Below are positions 16,965 to 25,330 of a stretch of DNA of 33,786 nucleotides, piece after piece. Source of the DNA: a bacterium. GTDB taxonomy: Bacteria > Bdellovibrionota_C > UBA2361 > OMII01. Under the pieces are notes generated by a model that saw only the letters and a list, made by a program, of their open reading frames with translations, was not told the DNA's origin and ran no database searches. Where the stretch lies: the NCBI GenBank assembly GCA_017853605.1, contig JAFMJG010000014.1:1-33786 (forward strand), read 5' to 3'. Numbering within the stretch: position 1 is the stretch's first letter; each line of letters starts with the position of its first letter. The position numbers and the translations under genes were made by a program.

Positions 16965-16981
16965 CAGCCGCGCAGCGGCTG
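16965..16981. other. Hairpin in the leader of the COG5610-GT4 operon
   Basis: A perfect seven-base stem CAGCCGC/GCGGCTG with a three-base loop, about 40 bases before the GTG start at 17020. No T run follows. It would lie in the 5' leader if transcription starts near 16950 (TTGACC at 16919-16924 could be a -35 box, but no good -10 follows). Confidence 0.3.
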
Positions 16982-17019
16982 CGCTGCCGGTTGATGCGCA
17001 ATGCGAGTGGAGGTGGGCA

Positions 17020-18351
17020 GTGACCGCCGCTGTAGCCGAACCCCAACGATCCACTGAAGCTCGCCCGATCGGGGAGATCCTCGCCCCGCAAGACGCCTCA
17101 GACGTGTTCCCTGAGGTGGCGCTATCGCTCTTCACCTTTGAAGTGCTCCTTCTCAGGCGCCTCAGGGAGCTTGGGGTGCGGGACGTGTTCTTCCTCTCAC
17201 GCGAGGGGCAGCTCCTGAAGCAGCTCTTCGATAGGCTCCTGGTTGCCTCCGGTGAAACCGGCATCCGCTCACATTACCTGGAGGTCTCGCGCCGCTCGAC
17301 CTTCCTGCTCTCTCTTGGGCCAACCGCAACAGAGAGCTTCCAGACCCTCTTCCGGCAGTATCGGGCGATCTCGATGTATGAGTTCCTCTCAAGCCTCTCT
17401 CTTGAGGGCCTTGCGCCCCTGGCGGGTGAAGTGCTCGGCATCTCGCAAGAGGAGGTGCGGCGGCGGCGGGCAGACCTGCCGACGGATCCGCTCTTTACGG
17501 CGCTCATCACCAACGCCCGATTCAGGCAGGCGTATGAGTCCGCGCGCCTCGATCGGCGCTCGGCGTTCTCGGCATACGTGCAATCCCTCGCTGGAGGCAG
17601 GGCCCTCAATGAGCTCGTGGTCGTTGATGTGGGGTGGAAGGGCACCATCCAGGACAACCTGTTCAACATCCTTCGCCACGACCGCAACGCGCCGTTTAAG
17701 GCCGTGCGGGGCATCTACCTCGGGCTTACCGCTCCCGGCTCGCGCCACGAGGAGAGCCCTAAGGAGTGGATCCTCTTTAATTGCGTCTTCGGCCGCTCGC
17801 CCCACTCGCGGACCTTTGCCGAGAACCTCTCGCTCTTCGAGATCCTGCTCGCCGCCAACCACGGCTCGGTGTGCTCCTATGCAACGGGCCCGGATGGATT
17901 GGCCAAGCCAGTTCGCGATCCCTTCGAAGAGGAACACCTGGTGCGCTCGAAAGTGCAGCCGATACAGCGCCGGATTATCTCCCGGTTCGACGAGATCGCG
18001 GCGGGCGGCCTCATGCAGGCTCGCGCAGCTGACCTCCTCGCCCAAGCAGCAACAGCGCACCAGCGCATGGTGTTCCGCCCGAGCGAGCCGGAGCGCCGTT
18101 GGTTCGCAAACGTCTTTCACGTCGAGAACTTCGGAGTCTTCGAGCGATCAACCTTCCAGGGGCAGTCGATGTCTCCTACCCTGCTGCAGAGGCTCCGCTT
18201 CTCGCTCTCGCTGCTGCGAAGGCGGGGGCGTGCCCAGCTGGGCTTCTGGCCATACGCCACCGTGCGTGGCAGTGGCGGCGCCCTCCCGGCAACACTGTAC
18301 GCTGCGGCCCGCCGGCTCCAGGATAGAATCTCTCGTCGGGCGAGCTCATGA
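17020..18351 (+). CDS. COG5610-like protein lacking the HAD domain
   Basis: A 443-residue protein that matches the C-terminal half of the 678-residue protein two genes downstream and of COG5610 proteins found in surface-polysaccharide clusters. Shared blocks are FFLSREGQLLK, YLEVSRRSTF, VVVDVGWKGTIQDNL, GIYLGL and LFEILLAANHGSVCSY. The N-terminal HAD phosphatase-like domain is absent. There is no signal peptide or clear membrane helix; the Arg-rich C-terminus may be amphipathic. The GTG start is decided by a strong GGAGGTGGG at about 17009-17017. The stop overlaps the next ATG by four bases, so this and the GT4 gene are translationally coupled. The family's biochemical role is not established; the operon points to glycan synthesis. 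Confidence 0.75.
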   Translation: MTAAVAEPQRSTEARPIGEILAPQDASDVFPEVALSLFTFEVLLLRRLRELGVRDVFFLSREGQLLKQLFDRLLVASGETGIRSHYLEVSRRSTFLLSLGPTATESFQTLFRQYRAISMYEFLSSLSLEGLAPLAGEVLGISQEEVRRRRADLPTDPLFTALITNARFRQAYESARLDRRSAFSAYVQSLAGGRALNELVVVDVGWKGTIQDNLFNILRHDRNAPFKAVRGIYLGLTAPGSRHEESPKEWILFNCVFGRSPHSRTFAENLSLFEILLAANHGSVCSYATGPDGLAKPVRDPFEEEHLVRSKVQPIQRRIISRFDEIAAGGLMQARAADLLAQAATAHQRMVFRPSEPERRWFANVFHVENFGVFERSTFQGQSMSPTLLQRLRFSLSLLRRRGRAQLGFWPYATVRGSGGALPATLYAAARRLQDRISRRASS

Positions 18352-19571
18352 AGATCTGCTTCCTCGTTGGCTCGATGGCGGTGAGCGGCGGCACGTACGT
18401 CATCGTGCAGCATGCGAGCTTCCTCAGGGATGCCGGCCACGAGGTGACCCTCGCCGTGCAGGAGCCCTTCGCTCCCGAGACCCTCGTGTGGCACGACGAG
18501 GCCCCCAAGCTTCGCGCACTTCCATTTGAGGACGCCAAGCGGGAGCAGTTTGACCTCGTGATCGCCACGTGGTGGAAGACCGCGCTCGAGCTTGGGAACT
18601 TTCGGGCCAGCCGACACGCGTACTTTATCCAGTCCATCGAGTCGCGCTTCTACCCTGAGCACGAAGGCCCGCTTCGGCGCCTCGTTGACTCAACCTACAC
18701 CCTCCCTGTCCCAGTCATTACTGAGGCCTCGTGGATCAAGGCCTACCTGCAAGAGCGCTACGGGCACGAGGCTACGCTGGCGCGGAACGGAATTCGCAAG
18801 GACGTGTACTCAGCGGTCGGCAAGGCTGTTGAGGCTCGCCCTAAAGGCTCGCCCCGTGTCCTCATCGAGGGCCCCTTTGGGGTCAGCTTCAAGAACACAG
18901 CCCTAGCGCTGCGGCTCGCCAAGCGGGCAGGCGCCAAGGATATCTGGCTCCTCACGAGCTCCCCGGCGCGCTGGATCCCGGGGGTTTCCCGTGTCTTCTC
19001 GAGGATTCCGATCGGCGAGACTGCGGCGATCTACCGGTCGTGCGACATCCTCATCAAGCTGAGCACCGTGGAGGGCATGTTCGGCCCTCCCCTCGAGATC
19101 TTTCACTGCGGCGGCACGGCCCTCGTATTCGACGTTTCTGGGCATGACGAGTACATCCGCCACAATGAGAACGCTGTGGTCGTCCCGGCTGGGAACACCC
19201 GACGCGTTGTTGAGGAGCTTCGTGCCCTGCTCCGTGACCGCACAAGGCTTGAGGCCCTCAAGGATGGCGCAAAAAAGACGGCGGCAGAATGGCCGGCCTG
19301 GCCCGTGTCCTCGCAGCAGTTCGCAGGCTGGGTTGCCGCCATCTCCGTGGGCCCTGAAACTGACGCTCAACAGCTCAAGGCGATCTCCGAGTCTGCGTTT
19401 GCCGAGTACGTGCGGGATGAGCAGGCCCGCTTGGCCGCCATGAAGCAGGGATTCTCGCTGCGCGGCCTGTTGCGCAAGTTGGCGCGCCGAGCGCCCCGGC
19501 GGGTCGTGCGCGCCGTGAAGTCTTTTGAGCATGCCGGCGAAGTGCTCTTTGGCGGCCAGCGGGTGGGGTGA
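18348..19571 (+). CDS. Glycosyltransferase family 4 (GT-B fold)
   Basis: A 407-residue cytosolic or membrane-associated GT-B glycosyltransferase. The N-terminal Rossmann half begins KICFLVGSMAVSGGTYVIVQH with the glycine-rich loop for the acceptor; the C-terminal half has the retaining-GT E-x7-E motif (E242 and E250 in VEGMFGPPLE), followed by CGGTALVFDVSGHDEYI and NAVVVPAGN, as usual for GT4. The last about 60 residues are basic (RKLARRAPRRVVRAVK) and probably bind the membrane. It overlaps the preceding gene by four bases (ATGA) and the following one by one base (TGATG), the middle of a tightly coupled trio. It should add a sugar from a nucleotide donor to a lipid-linked or surface glycan; the sugar is unknown. 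Confidence 0.88.
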   Translation: MKICFLVGSMAVSGGTYVIVQHASFLRDAGHEVTLAVQEPFAPETLVWHDEAPKLRALPFEDAKREQFDLVIATWWKTALELGNFRASRHAYFIQSIESRFYPEHEGPLRRLVDSTYTLPVPVITEASWIKAYLQERYGHEATLARNGIRKDVYSAVGKAVEARPKGSPRVLIEGPFGVSFKNTALALRLAKRAGAKDIWLLTSSPARWIPGVSRVFSRIPIGETAAIYRSCDILIKLSTVEGMFGPPLEIFHCGGTALVFDVSGHDEYIRHNENAVVVPAGNTRRVVEELRALLRDRTRLEALKDGAKKTAAEWPAWPVSSQQFAGWVAAISVGPETDAQQLKAISESAFAEYVRDEQARLAAMKQGFSLRGLLRKLARRAPRRVVRAVKSFEHAGEVLFGGQRVG

Positions 19572-21607
19572 TGCACAAGCTGCGCACGCTCGACGTCTGG
19601 GACACCCTGCTCCGGCGAGACTGCCACCCTGAATGCCTGAAGTTGGGGACCGCCCGTCACGCGCTGCTGCGGCTCAAGGGCCGCATCGTTCCCCACAAGA
19701 GAGAGCTTTGGGCCCTCTACCGGGCGCGCCTCGACAGCGAGCTTTCAGTTGCGCAGCGGGCGAAGGCGTCAGGACTTGATGACGAGTACCATATCGAGGA
19801 TGTCCTCGCGGACTGGCTCTCCGGAGCGCTCCCTCCCGAGAGCCCAGCTGCCATCGCTGAGCTGGCGAGGGAGATGGCGCGCTTCGAGCTCGCCTCAGAG
19901 ATCCAGCGGTCCTTCGCTGACGGCGGGATTGAGGACTTTCTCCGAAGCCTCCCCGCCGAGAGGACGATCTTCCTCTCAGACTTTTACATGGATGCCGAGA
20001 TGCTCGGCGATCTGCTCGCTGCGAAGGGCCTTGGGCACCTCGCATCATCAGGCATCGCCTCGTGCGACGTTGGGCGCAACAAGCGCTCCGGAGCCCTCTT
20101 TCACCACGTGCACTCAGCATTGGGCGTTGCGCCCCATGAGCATGTCCACGTTGGGGACAATGAGCACTCGGATGTGCTGGTGCCGAGAGCGCTCGGCATA
20201 GAGTCGCACCACTACCTCCCTGGCGAGGCGCACACCGCCCGCAGGCAGCGCGAGGCGCTCTTTGAGTCGCGGCAGGCCCTCTGCAGCCATGTGGAGCGCG
20301 AGGTGGTCTCCAAGGCTGCCCTGCATTCCTCATCGATGAGCGAGGCGGAGAAGGCGGCTTTCTCTTGTGGGGCAGCCGCTGCGCCGCTCTTCGCGGGGTT
20401 TGCGCTCTTCTGCGCGGAGCAGTCCCTCCTGCACGGCGATGATGCGCTGCTCTTCCTTACGCGCGAGGGGGAGTTTTTTAAGCGCGTGCACGATGTGCTC
20501 TGTCCCTCGGGAGAGCTCGCCGGCCACCCCCTCCCCCGCGCATCAGTGCTTGAGGTCAGCAGGCTCTCGACCTTCGGCGCATCCATGGAGGCCCCGACCA
20601 TCAAGGAGTTCAGCCGGCTCTGGAACACGCACCGCCTGCAAAAGGTCGCAAGCATGCTCACTACCGTCGGGCTCGATGCCTCGGGCTACGCGCCGCTTCT
20701 CTCGCGCTGCGGGCTGGCGGCCGAGGAGATAGTCACCGAGCCAGCTGCTGATCCCCGCATCCACAAGCTCTTCTCAGATCCCGAGTTTGCCCGCGCGGCA
20801 ACCGAGTCGCTGTCGAAGATGACCAACTCATGCGTCCGCTACCTGGACCAGTCCGGAGTGTCGCAGCTCCAGCGCGTCGGCGTGGTCGATGTCGGCTGGA
20901 GCGGGTCCATTCAGGACAACCTCGCCCTCCTCCTCCCTGACTGCGAAATCCACGGCTACTACCTCGGGCTTCTGGGCGAGCCCGGCTCGCGCAAGCACCC
21001 CTATGCGGTGGTTAAGTCTCCCGCGACCCGCAGCTACTTTGATGGCGCCCACATCCTTGAGATGGTGTGCTCATCGCCCAACGGCAGCGTTGAAGGGTAC
21101 GCGCTCGAGGAGGGCGTGGCGCGCGCGATCCGCTCCCCTAACGGGGACGAGAACGCTTTTTTCAGCTCGTTTGCGGCGCCATTCCAGGACGGAGTGCTGT
21201 TTGCCGCCGCGGTGTGGCGCAGCTACATAGAGCGCTACGTCGTCACGGGCAGTGAGCTCGTTGATGCAGGCCGGAAGGTGTGGCGTAACCTCATTAAGCT
21301 CCCCCCCAAGGAGCTTGCCCGCGGAATCCTCACTACTCCGCAGCACGACGTGCTGATCTTCGGCGACTTCTTCACGCGCAGCACGCCGCCCGGCATCACT
21401 GCCCTGCTGCGAGCCCCATTCAGCGGCAAGGCCCGCTCGGAGCTTAAGACCTTTGTGCGGCGGTTCCAGTGGTCCGAAAGCGTGTGGCACCTCGAAGGCG
21501 TGAGCCTCGCCAACAAGGTGATGCTGAGCGCCCTCCTGCGCCTCTCAAAAGCGGTGCAGATCGCAAAGCTGTGGCGAGTCCGGGCCCGGGGGGCTCGAAA
21601 GGCGTAG
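19571..21607 (+). CDS. HAD-domain plus COG5610-like protein
   Basis: A 678-residue two-part protein. Residues 1 to about 215 are a HAD-superfamily domain: nucleophile Asp8 in LDVWDTLL, the motif II region FLSDFYM, Lys171 in VGRNKRSGALF and the acidic motif VGDNEHSD with Asp196. This suggests an active phosphatase or phosphotransferase. From about residue 295 it carries the same module as the gene at 17020: LLFLTREGEFFK, VLEVSRLSTF, GVVDVGWSGSIQDNL, GYYLGL and ILEMVCSSPNGSVEGY. Full-length proteins of this shape occur in O-antigen and capsule clusters. I start at ATG 19571, which forms TGATG with the stop of the GT4 gene; GTG 19568 is immediately before it. No signal peptide or membrane helix. 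Function beyond glycan-cluster association is inferred. Confidence 0.82.
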   Translation: MHKLRTLDVWDTLLRRDCHPECLKLGTARHALLRLKGRIVPHKRELWALYRARLDSELSVAQRAKASGLDDEYHIEDVLADWLSGALPPESPAAIAELAREMARFELASEIQRSFADGGIEDFLRSLPAERTIFLSDFYMDAEMLGDLLAAKGLGHLASSGIASCDVGRNKRSGALFHHVHSALGVAPHEHVHVGDNEHSDVLVPRALGIESHHYLPGEAHTARRQREALFESRQALCSHVEREVVSKAALHSSSMSEAEKAAFSCGAAAAPLFAGFALFCAEQSLLHGDDALLFLTREGEFFKRVHDVLCPSGELAGHPLPRASVLEVSRLSTFGASMEAPTIKEFSRLWNTHRLQKVASMLTTVGLDASGYAPLLSRCGLAAEEIVTEPAADPRIHKLFSDPEFARAATESLSKMTNSCVRYLDQSGVSQLQRVGVVDVGWSGSIQDNLALLLPDCEIHGYYLGLLGEPGSRKHPYAVVKSPATRSYFDGAHILEMVCSSPNGSVEGYALEEGVARAIRSPNGDENAFFSSFAAPFQDGVLFAAAVWRSYIERYVVTGSELVDAGRKVWRNLIKLPPKELARGILTTPQHDVLIFGDFFTRSTPPGITALLRAPFSGKARSELKTFVRRFQWSESVWHLEGVSLANKVMLSALLRLSKAVQIAKLWRVRARGARKA

Positions 21608-21638
21608 CCGGCCCTCGGCGCAGCAAGGCTGGGCGGTG

Positions 21639-23351
21639 CTACATCCGCTTGAGCGGCTTCATTCCGAGGATCTTCATCGCCGAGACCAGCACGGTGCGGG
21701 CAGCGACAAAGAGCGAGAGCCTCGCCTGCGCGACAGCCCGGTCCTCAACCCCAAGCACCCGCAGCACGAGGTAGGCTCGCGAAATCGCCTTTGCCAGATC
21801 GAGCGCGTACGCAGAGATGTGGCACGGCTCGTAATCCTGCGCCATCTTGTCGAGTGCAGGCCGGTACCTTGAAATCACGGTGCAGAGCTCCCACGCCTCA
21901 GGCTCGACGAGCTTGTCGCCAGCCGCAGCTGCCGCTGGCATGACGCCCTCTTCGCGCGCGCGCTCCTCAACGCTAAAGAGGCGCGCTGCCGCGTACAGAA
22001 GGTACGGGCCTGTGTCGCCCTTAAAGTTCAGCGCCTCATCCCAGCTGAAGTTGAAGGACTTGTTGTTGGTGCGGTTGAGATAGTTGAAGTACACAGCCCC
22101 AAGCCCTACTGCCTCGGCGACCTCCTCGACGTTAACCCCCTCGGGGCGCTTGGTGACCTCAGACTCATACGCCTCGCGGGCTCGCTCGTGCGCGTCCTCA
22201 AGCAGCGCGTCCAGCGAGATGTCGGCCGAGTCCGTCTTCATCTTGCGGGTGCTTATCCCCGGCACGTTGCCGAACGGGACGTGTGCCATCTTGCCCGCTG
22301 CCGGGTGCTTGAGCCGGTGCATGATTGCAATCAGCTGCTTAAAGTGCAGCGTCTGCGGAGCGCCCACCACGTACAGGATTCGCTCCGGGTGGTACGTGTG
22401 CTCGCGGTAGTCCGCTGTTACCACATCCCGGGTGAGGTAGAGCGACCGGCCATCTTCCGTCAGCAGCCGCGCGAACCCGAGCGGCTCGCCCAAGTCCACG
22501 CCGAGGGCGCCTCGGGAATCCTCGAGGATCCCCGAGGTCTTCAGCATCTCAACGGTCTTGTCGATCATCGGGAAGTAGAACGACTCCCCAGCCCACGACT
22601 CAAAGTGGATGCCCATGCGGGCGTATGTCCTTAGGTAGTACTCCTTCGAGACATCGAGGCTCCACTGCCAGAACTCCTTCGCCTCGGGGTCCCCGGCCTC
22701 AAGCCTGCGGAAGTAATCACGCGCGATCTCGTTGGCATTCGGCTTGTCGAGCTCCTGCCCAGCCTCTTGGGCCTTGCGGAGCATGTTCGCCTCAACATAG
22801 CGCCCCACGAGCGCATTCATGTCGTCGCCAGGCTTGCCCCAGATCTTGCACCCTGCGTACACAAACCCGAACTGGGTTCCCCAGTCTCCAAGGTGGTTAA
22901 CGCCTACCACCGAGTAGCCGAGGTGCCTAAAGAGCTGGCACAGCGAGAAGCCTATGATAGTGGTGCGCAGGTGCCCGATGTGAAACGGCTTGGCGATGTT
23001 GGGCGCTGAATAGTCGATGACGATTGTGCCCTTCTCAGTGTCGCCGCCGAACCCCTCGCCCCTCTCAAGAACCTCCGCCGTAACCCGCGAGATAACATCA
23101 GCACGAGAGAGGAAGAAGTTGAGGTAGGGCCCCTGAGCCTCCGCCCGCTCAAACCCGGCCGGCAGCTCAACCATGCCCTGAAGCCTCTTTGCGCACTCCG
23201 GAGGGGGAGCGCCCCACTCCTTGGCGAGCAGAAAACAGGGAAAGGCGAGGTCTCCGTGCGCGGTGTCCTTGGTGGGGGCAACATTCCTCGCCACTACCTC
23301 GATTGGAAGCCCTGAGGCGGCGTGGAGGGCTTGAATGAGGCTATCTTTCAT
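21639..23351 (-). CDS. argS: Arginyl-tRNA synthetase
   Basis: A 570-residue class I synthetase that charges tRNA-Arg with arginine. Visible parts in order are the N-terminal Add1-like tRNA D-loop domain, the catalytic core with SAPNIAKPFHIGHLRTT (HIGH motif with the preceding Lys used by ArgRS), VNHLGDWGTQFG, the AADYREH-like helix and the KMSKS-equivalent loop GISTRKMKTDSADISL, then the all-helical DALR anticodon-binding domain ending KILGMKPLKRM. The KMSKS-equivalent loop differs from the common KFKTRSG form (Asp for Arg). ATG 23351 is chosen by comparison with the family; ATG 23366 would add five residues. Neither has a clear Shine-Dalgarno sequence. The gene is convergent with the glycan operon, with 31 bases between the stops and no obvious terminator. 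Confidence 0.96.
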   Translation of the reverse strand: MKDSLIQALHAASGLPIEVVARNVAPTKDTAHGDLAFPCFLLAKEWGAPPPECAKRLQGMVELPAGFERAEAQGPYLNFFLSRADVISRVTAEVLERGEGFGGDTEKGTIVIDYSAPNIAKPFHIGHLRTTIIGFSLCQLFRHLGYSVVGVNHLGDWGTQFGFVYAGCKIWGKPGDDMNALVGRYVEANMLRKAQEAGQELDKPNANEIARDYFRRLEAGDPEAKEFWQWSLDVSKEYYLRTYARMGIHFESWAGESFYFPMIDKTVEMLKTSGILEDSRGALGVDLGEPLGFARLLTEDGRSLYLTRDVVTADYREHTYHPERILYVVGAPQTLHFKQLIAIMHRLKHPAAGKMAHVPFGNVPGISTRKMKTDSADISLDALLEDAHERAREAYESEVTKRPEGVNVEEVAEAVGLGAVYFNYLNRTNNKSFNFSWDEALNFKGDTGPYLLYAAARLFSVEERAREEGVMPAAAAAGDKLVEPEAWELCTVISRYRPALDKMAQDYEPCHISAYALDLAKAISRAYLVLRVLGVEDRAVAQARLSLFVAARTVLVSAMKILGMKPLKRM

Positions 23352-23383
23352 AAACGACACACACATAGAAGGCTCAACGCCTG

Positions 23384-23412
23384 CGGCGGATGATCCAGCC
23401 GCCTCTCCGCCG
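23384..23412 (-). other. Inverted repeat in the argS leader
   Basis: Arms CGGCGGA (23384-23390) and TCCGCCG (23406-23412) are perfect over seven bases with a 15-base loop. It lies about 33 bases upstream of the argS ATG, so it could fold in the mRNA leader. No known riboswitch or T-box core was seen. Confidence 0.3.
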
Positions 23413-23551
23413 AGGGGGGGACGATTTCACCCTCGGTGCCCCGGGAGCCAGCCGCCCGACTGTTTTATACTGCACCGGCACCCCTGCTGGCTAGGCTAGC
23501 CCCTTTTTCTCGCCCCCCAGCCCAGCGCCCCGTCCACGGCACAATCGAGGG

Positions 23552-23580
23552 GTGACCTTAGGCAGTGCCAGGGCTATAAG
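23552..23580 (+). promoter_or_regulatory. Candidate sigma70 promoter for the TRL lipoprotein pair
   Basis: GTGACC at 23552-23557 and TATAAG at 23575-23580 are spaced by exactly 17 bases. Transcription would start near 23587 and give a leader of about 170 bases before ATG 23759. Confidence 0.5.
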
Positions 23581-23582
23581 TG

Positions 23583-23697
23583 GGCGAGCGCGCGTGCACT
23601 CGCGGGGCAGGCGCGGCTCGCCAGATGTCAGCCTGTTCCGTATGCGACCAGGCAGGCCTGGGGCGGTTCGCCACAGGCTCCGGCGGGCCGAACTGCC
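23583..23697 (+). other. Potentially structured 5' leader of the TRL genes
   Basis: Two inverted repeats lie in the predicted leader: GGCGAGC (23583-23589) with GCTCGCC (23616-23622), and GGCGGTTCG (23662-23670) with CGAACTGCC (23689-23697), nine pairs with one G-U. The first begins at the predicted start site. I do not recognise a known riboswitch class. GC-rich sequence makes chance stems likely. Confidence 0.3.
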
Positions 23698-23758
23698 GCT
23701 GCCCTGCCCGACGCCACACCTTGCCGCGCAGGCGCCGTGCTAGCTAGTGAGAAAAACC

Positions 23759-24058
23759 ATGACGAGAAAATCCCCCCTCCTGCTCCTTGCCTTCCTGGCT
23801 ATATCCCTCCTCACCGGGTGCCTCTACTCCAATACGCGGGTGCCTCTCGATGATGATCTCTGGCGGACCGAGCTTGGAAAAAAGGTTGGGGTCGCATCGA
23901 ACTACTCGATTCTCTGGCTCGTTGCCTGGGGTGATGCTGGCGTCAAGAAGGCAGCCGAGAACGGCGGCCTCACAGTCGTCAACCACATGGACGTTGGGGT
24001 CGAGAGCTACATCTTCGGCGCCTACATTCGGCGTGACACGATCGTCTACGGCGACTGA
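23759..24058 (+). CDS. TRL-family lipoprotein
   Basis: A 99-residue lipoprotein: a basic start, a hydrophobic stretch and a good lipobox (LTGC, Cys21). The mature part matches the small TRL family: GVASNYSILWLVAWGDAGVKKAAENGG, then a VVNHMDVGVESYIFG block and a RDTIVYGD end. The family's function is unknown; its members are short secreted or lipid-anchored proteins, often in tandem copies. A GTG at 23747 is in frame four codons upstream, but the ATG gives the more normal signal. It is followed after 24 bases by a related gene, so the two are likely co-transcribed. Confidence 0.8.
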   Translation: MTRKSPLLLLAFLAISLLTGCLYSNTRVPLDDDLWRTELGKKVGVASNYSILWLVAWGDAGVKKAAENGGLTVVNHMDVGVESYIFGAYIRRDTIVYGD

Positions 24059-24082
24059 GCAGCAAGTTCGAGTGAGCACGCA

Positions 24083-24412
24083 ATGCGCAGCACCCTTGCA
24101 CTTCTAGCTCTCTGCTGCTCCCTCGCGGGCTGCAGCCTCATCTCGCGGGGGCTGCTGTACACCGACACCACACAGCCCCTCTGCTCCGACCTGCGCGGGA
24201 CTATTGTTGGGGACCGCGCTGCCATCGGGAGCTCAAAAAAAGTGGAGATACCTGTGACCAGGGTTGACTTCTCGGCGGAGTGGGATTCGCGAGCCATCGG
24301 GGACATCGCCAAGGCTCACGGCATGAGCGCGATCTACACCTGCGACGCGCGCCGGCAGTCGTACGTGCTCGGCATCTGGCGGAAAGATTCGGTCATCCTC
24401 TACGGCGAGTAA
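24083..24412 (+). CDS. TRL-like lipoprotein, diverged paralog
   Basis: A 109-residue lipoprotein with a clear signal and lipobox (LAGC, Cys17). Its C-terminal half (SRAIGDIAKAHGMSAIYTCD, SYVLGIWRKDSVILYGE) follows the same pattern as the preceding TRL protein (DAGVKKAAENGG, SYIFGAYIRRDTIVYGD), so it seems to be a diverged tandem duplicate. It carries two extra Cys (PLCSD and YTCDA) that the first copy lacks and that could form a disulphide. The function is unknown. Confidence 0.72.
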   Translation: MRSTLALLALCCSLAGCSLISRGLLYTDTTQPLCSDLRGTIVGDRAAIGSSKKVEIPVTRVDFSAEWDSRAIGDIAKAHGMSAIYTCDARRQSYVLGIWRKDSVILYGE

Positions 24413-24422
24413 GCCGGCACGA

Positions 24423-24671
24423 TTACCGTTTCTTTGCGGCCTTGAGGCGCTCTACGAGCCACGCGGCGAGGGGATACTTGCTCGGCGTGCCCTCGAAATG
24501 GATCGCCCCTGTGCAGTGCGCCTGCTCATCCAGCAGGGCGAGCACCCCTGGGTCCCTCTTAGCGTCCAGAAATAGCCGTCTCCAATCCGGGAGCTCTCCC
24601 TGCTCAATAGCCCGGCTGATCGATAGTGCCGTCCAGCCCCCCTGCTGCCTCGGTTTCTGCTCCTGCCTCAT
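24423..24671 (-). CDS. Small hypothetical protein
   Basis: An 82-residue soluble protein without signal or membrane helix. It has a helical middle (ALSISRAIEQGELPDWRRLFLDA) and a basic end (LVERLKAAKKR). GGGGG lies just before the ATG. It is downstream of the charged HTH protein on the same strand with a 79-base gap and may belong to the sigma-factor unit. No family recognised. Its end is 10 bases from the convergent TRL gene. Confidence 0.6.
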   Translation of the reverse strand: MRQEQKPRQQGGWTALSISRAIEQGELPDWRRLFLDAKRDPGVLALLDEQAHCTGAIHFEGTPSKYPLAAWLVERLKAAKKR

Positions 24672-24750
24672 GATACCCCCACAAAAAGAGGCGAGGTGCG
24701 CCGGGCGTTGCTAATTTCAGCAAGCGCCCGACGCCCCAGAAAACCTCCCG

Positions 24751-25116
24751 TCACAAGCCTCGGCCTACTCCCCTCAAGATCTCCTCCAAAACAGCTGTCT
24801 TGCGAAGCATCTGGGGATGTCCCCGCAGAAGCTCCCTCACGCTTGGGGGGAGCTTCTCCACGAGACCGAGAAGCCGCTGCACAGTCCCAGCATCGACCTT
24901 TAGCCGCTCTGCAATCTGCCCCTCGGAGAGCCCCGAGGAGATCGCCAGGTTGAGAGCCTCTCCCGCGTCCTCCTTGAAGAGATCCTTGAGAGCCCTCAGC
25001 ACCTCCTTGCCACCGGAGCTTTTGGGGTCCTGCCTCTTCGCTTCCTCTTCACGCCGCCGCGCTTCTGCTTTGCGGCGCTCGCGAGCCTTGCGGTACGCGT
25101 CGTCTTTTCGTGACAT
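24751..25116 (-). CDS. Small charged protein with ParB-like helix-turn-helix
   Basis: A 121-residue protein. Residues 1-30 are a highly charged helix (RKARERRKAEARRREEEAKR). Residues about 50-100 look like a helix-turn-helix of the ParB/KorB type: GLSEGQIAERLKVDAGTVQRLLGLVEKLPPSV resembles the recognition region of ParB, but the N-terminal CTPase domain and C-terminal dimer domain are missing. It is probably a DNA-binding accessory factor. The ATG at 25116 has a TGAGG ribosome site about seven bases upstream; the open frame extends back to 25380 but that part is low-complexity and lies over non-coding sequence. It is 214 bases downstream of the ECF sigma gene. Whether it regulates that sigma factor is unknown. 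Confidence 0.65.
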   Translation of the reverse strand: MSRKDDAYRKARERRKAEARRREEEAKRQDPKSSGGKEVLRALKDLFKEDAGEALNLAISSGLSEGQIAERLKVDAGTVQRLLGLVEKLPPSVRELLRGHPQMLRKTAVLEEILRGVGRGL

Positions 25117-25330
25117 GGCTAACCTCAGGTAAAAATGAAAAAAACCGGATGAGCTACGCACCCACCTCTGGCCCTCTCCTACCACAAGAGGCATGCACGG
25201 TGAACAACAACGTGCAGCGGCTGGCGCCACACTTGAGCCCCTTGACTCACAAAACACGGGCGCGGGCCATGAAGTCCCAAGAGGGCCAGCTGTTTTCGCG
25301 GCTTTCGGGGTCCGCAGGCGACGGGACAGA

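Noticed and set aside
23495-23507. GGCTA-GGC-TAGCC followed by T5 as a terminator
   Set aside because: No plus-strand gene ends upstream of it; the preceding gene (argS) is on the other strand and starts there.
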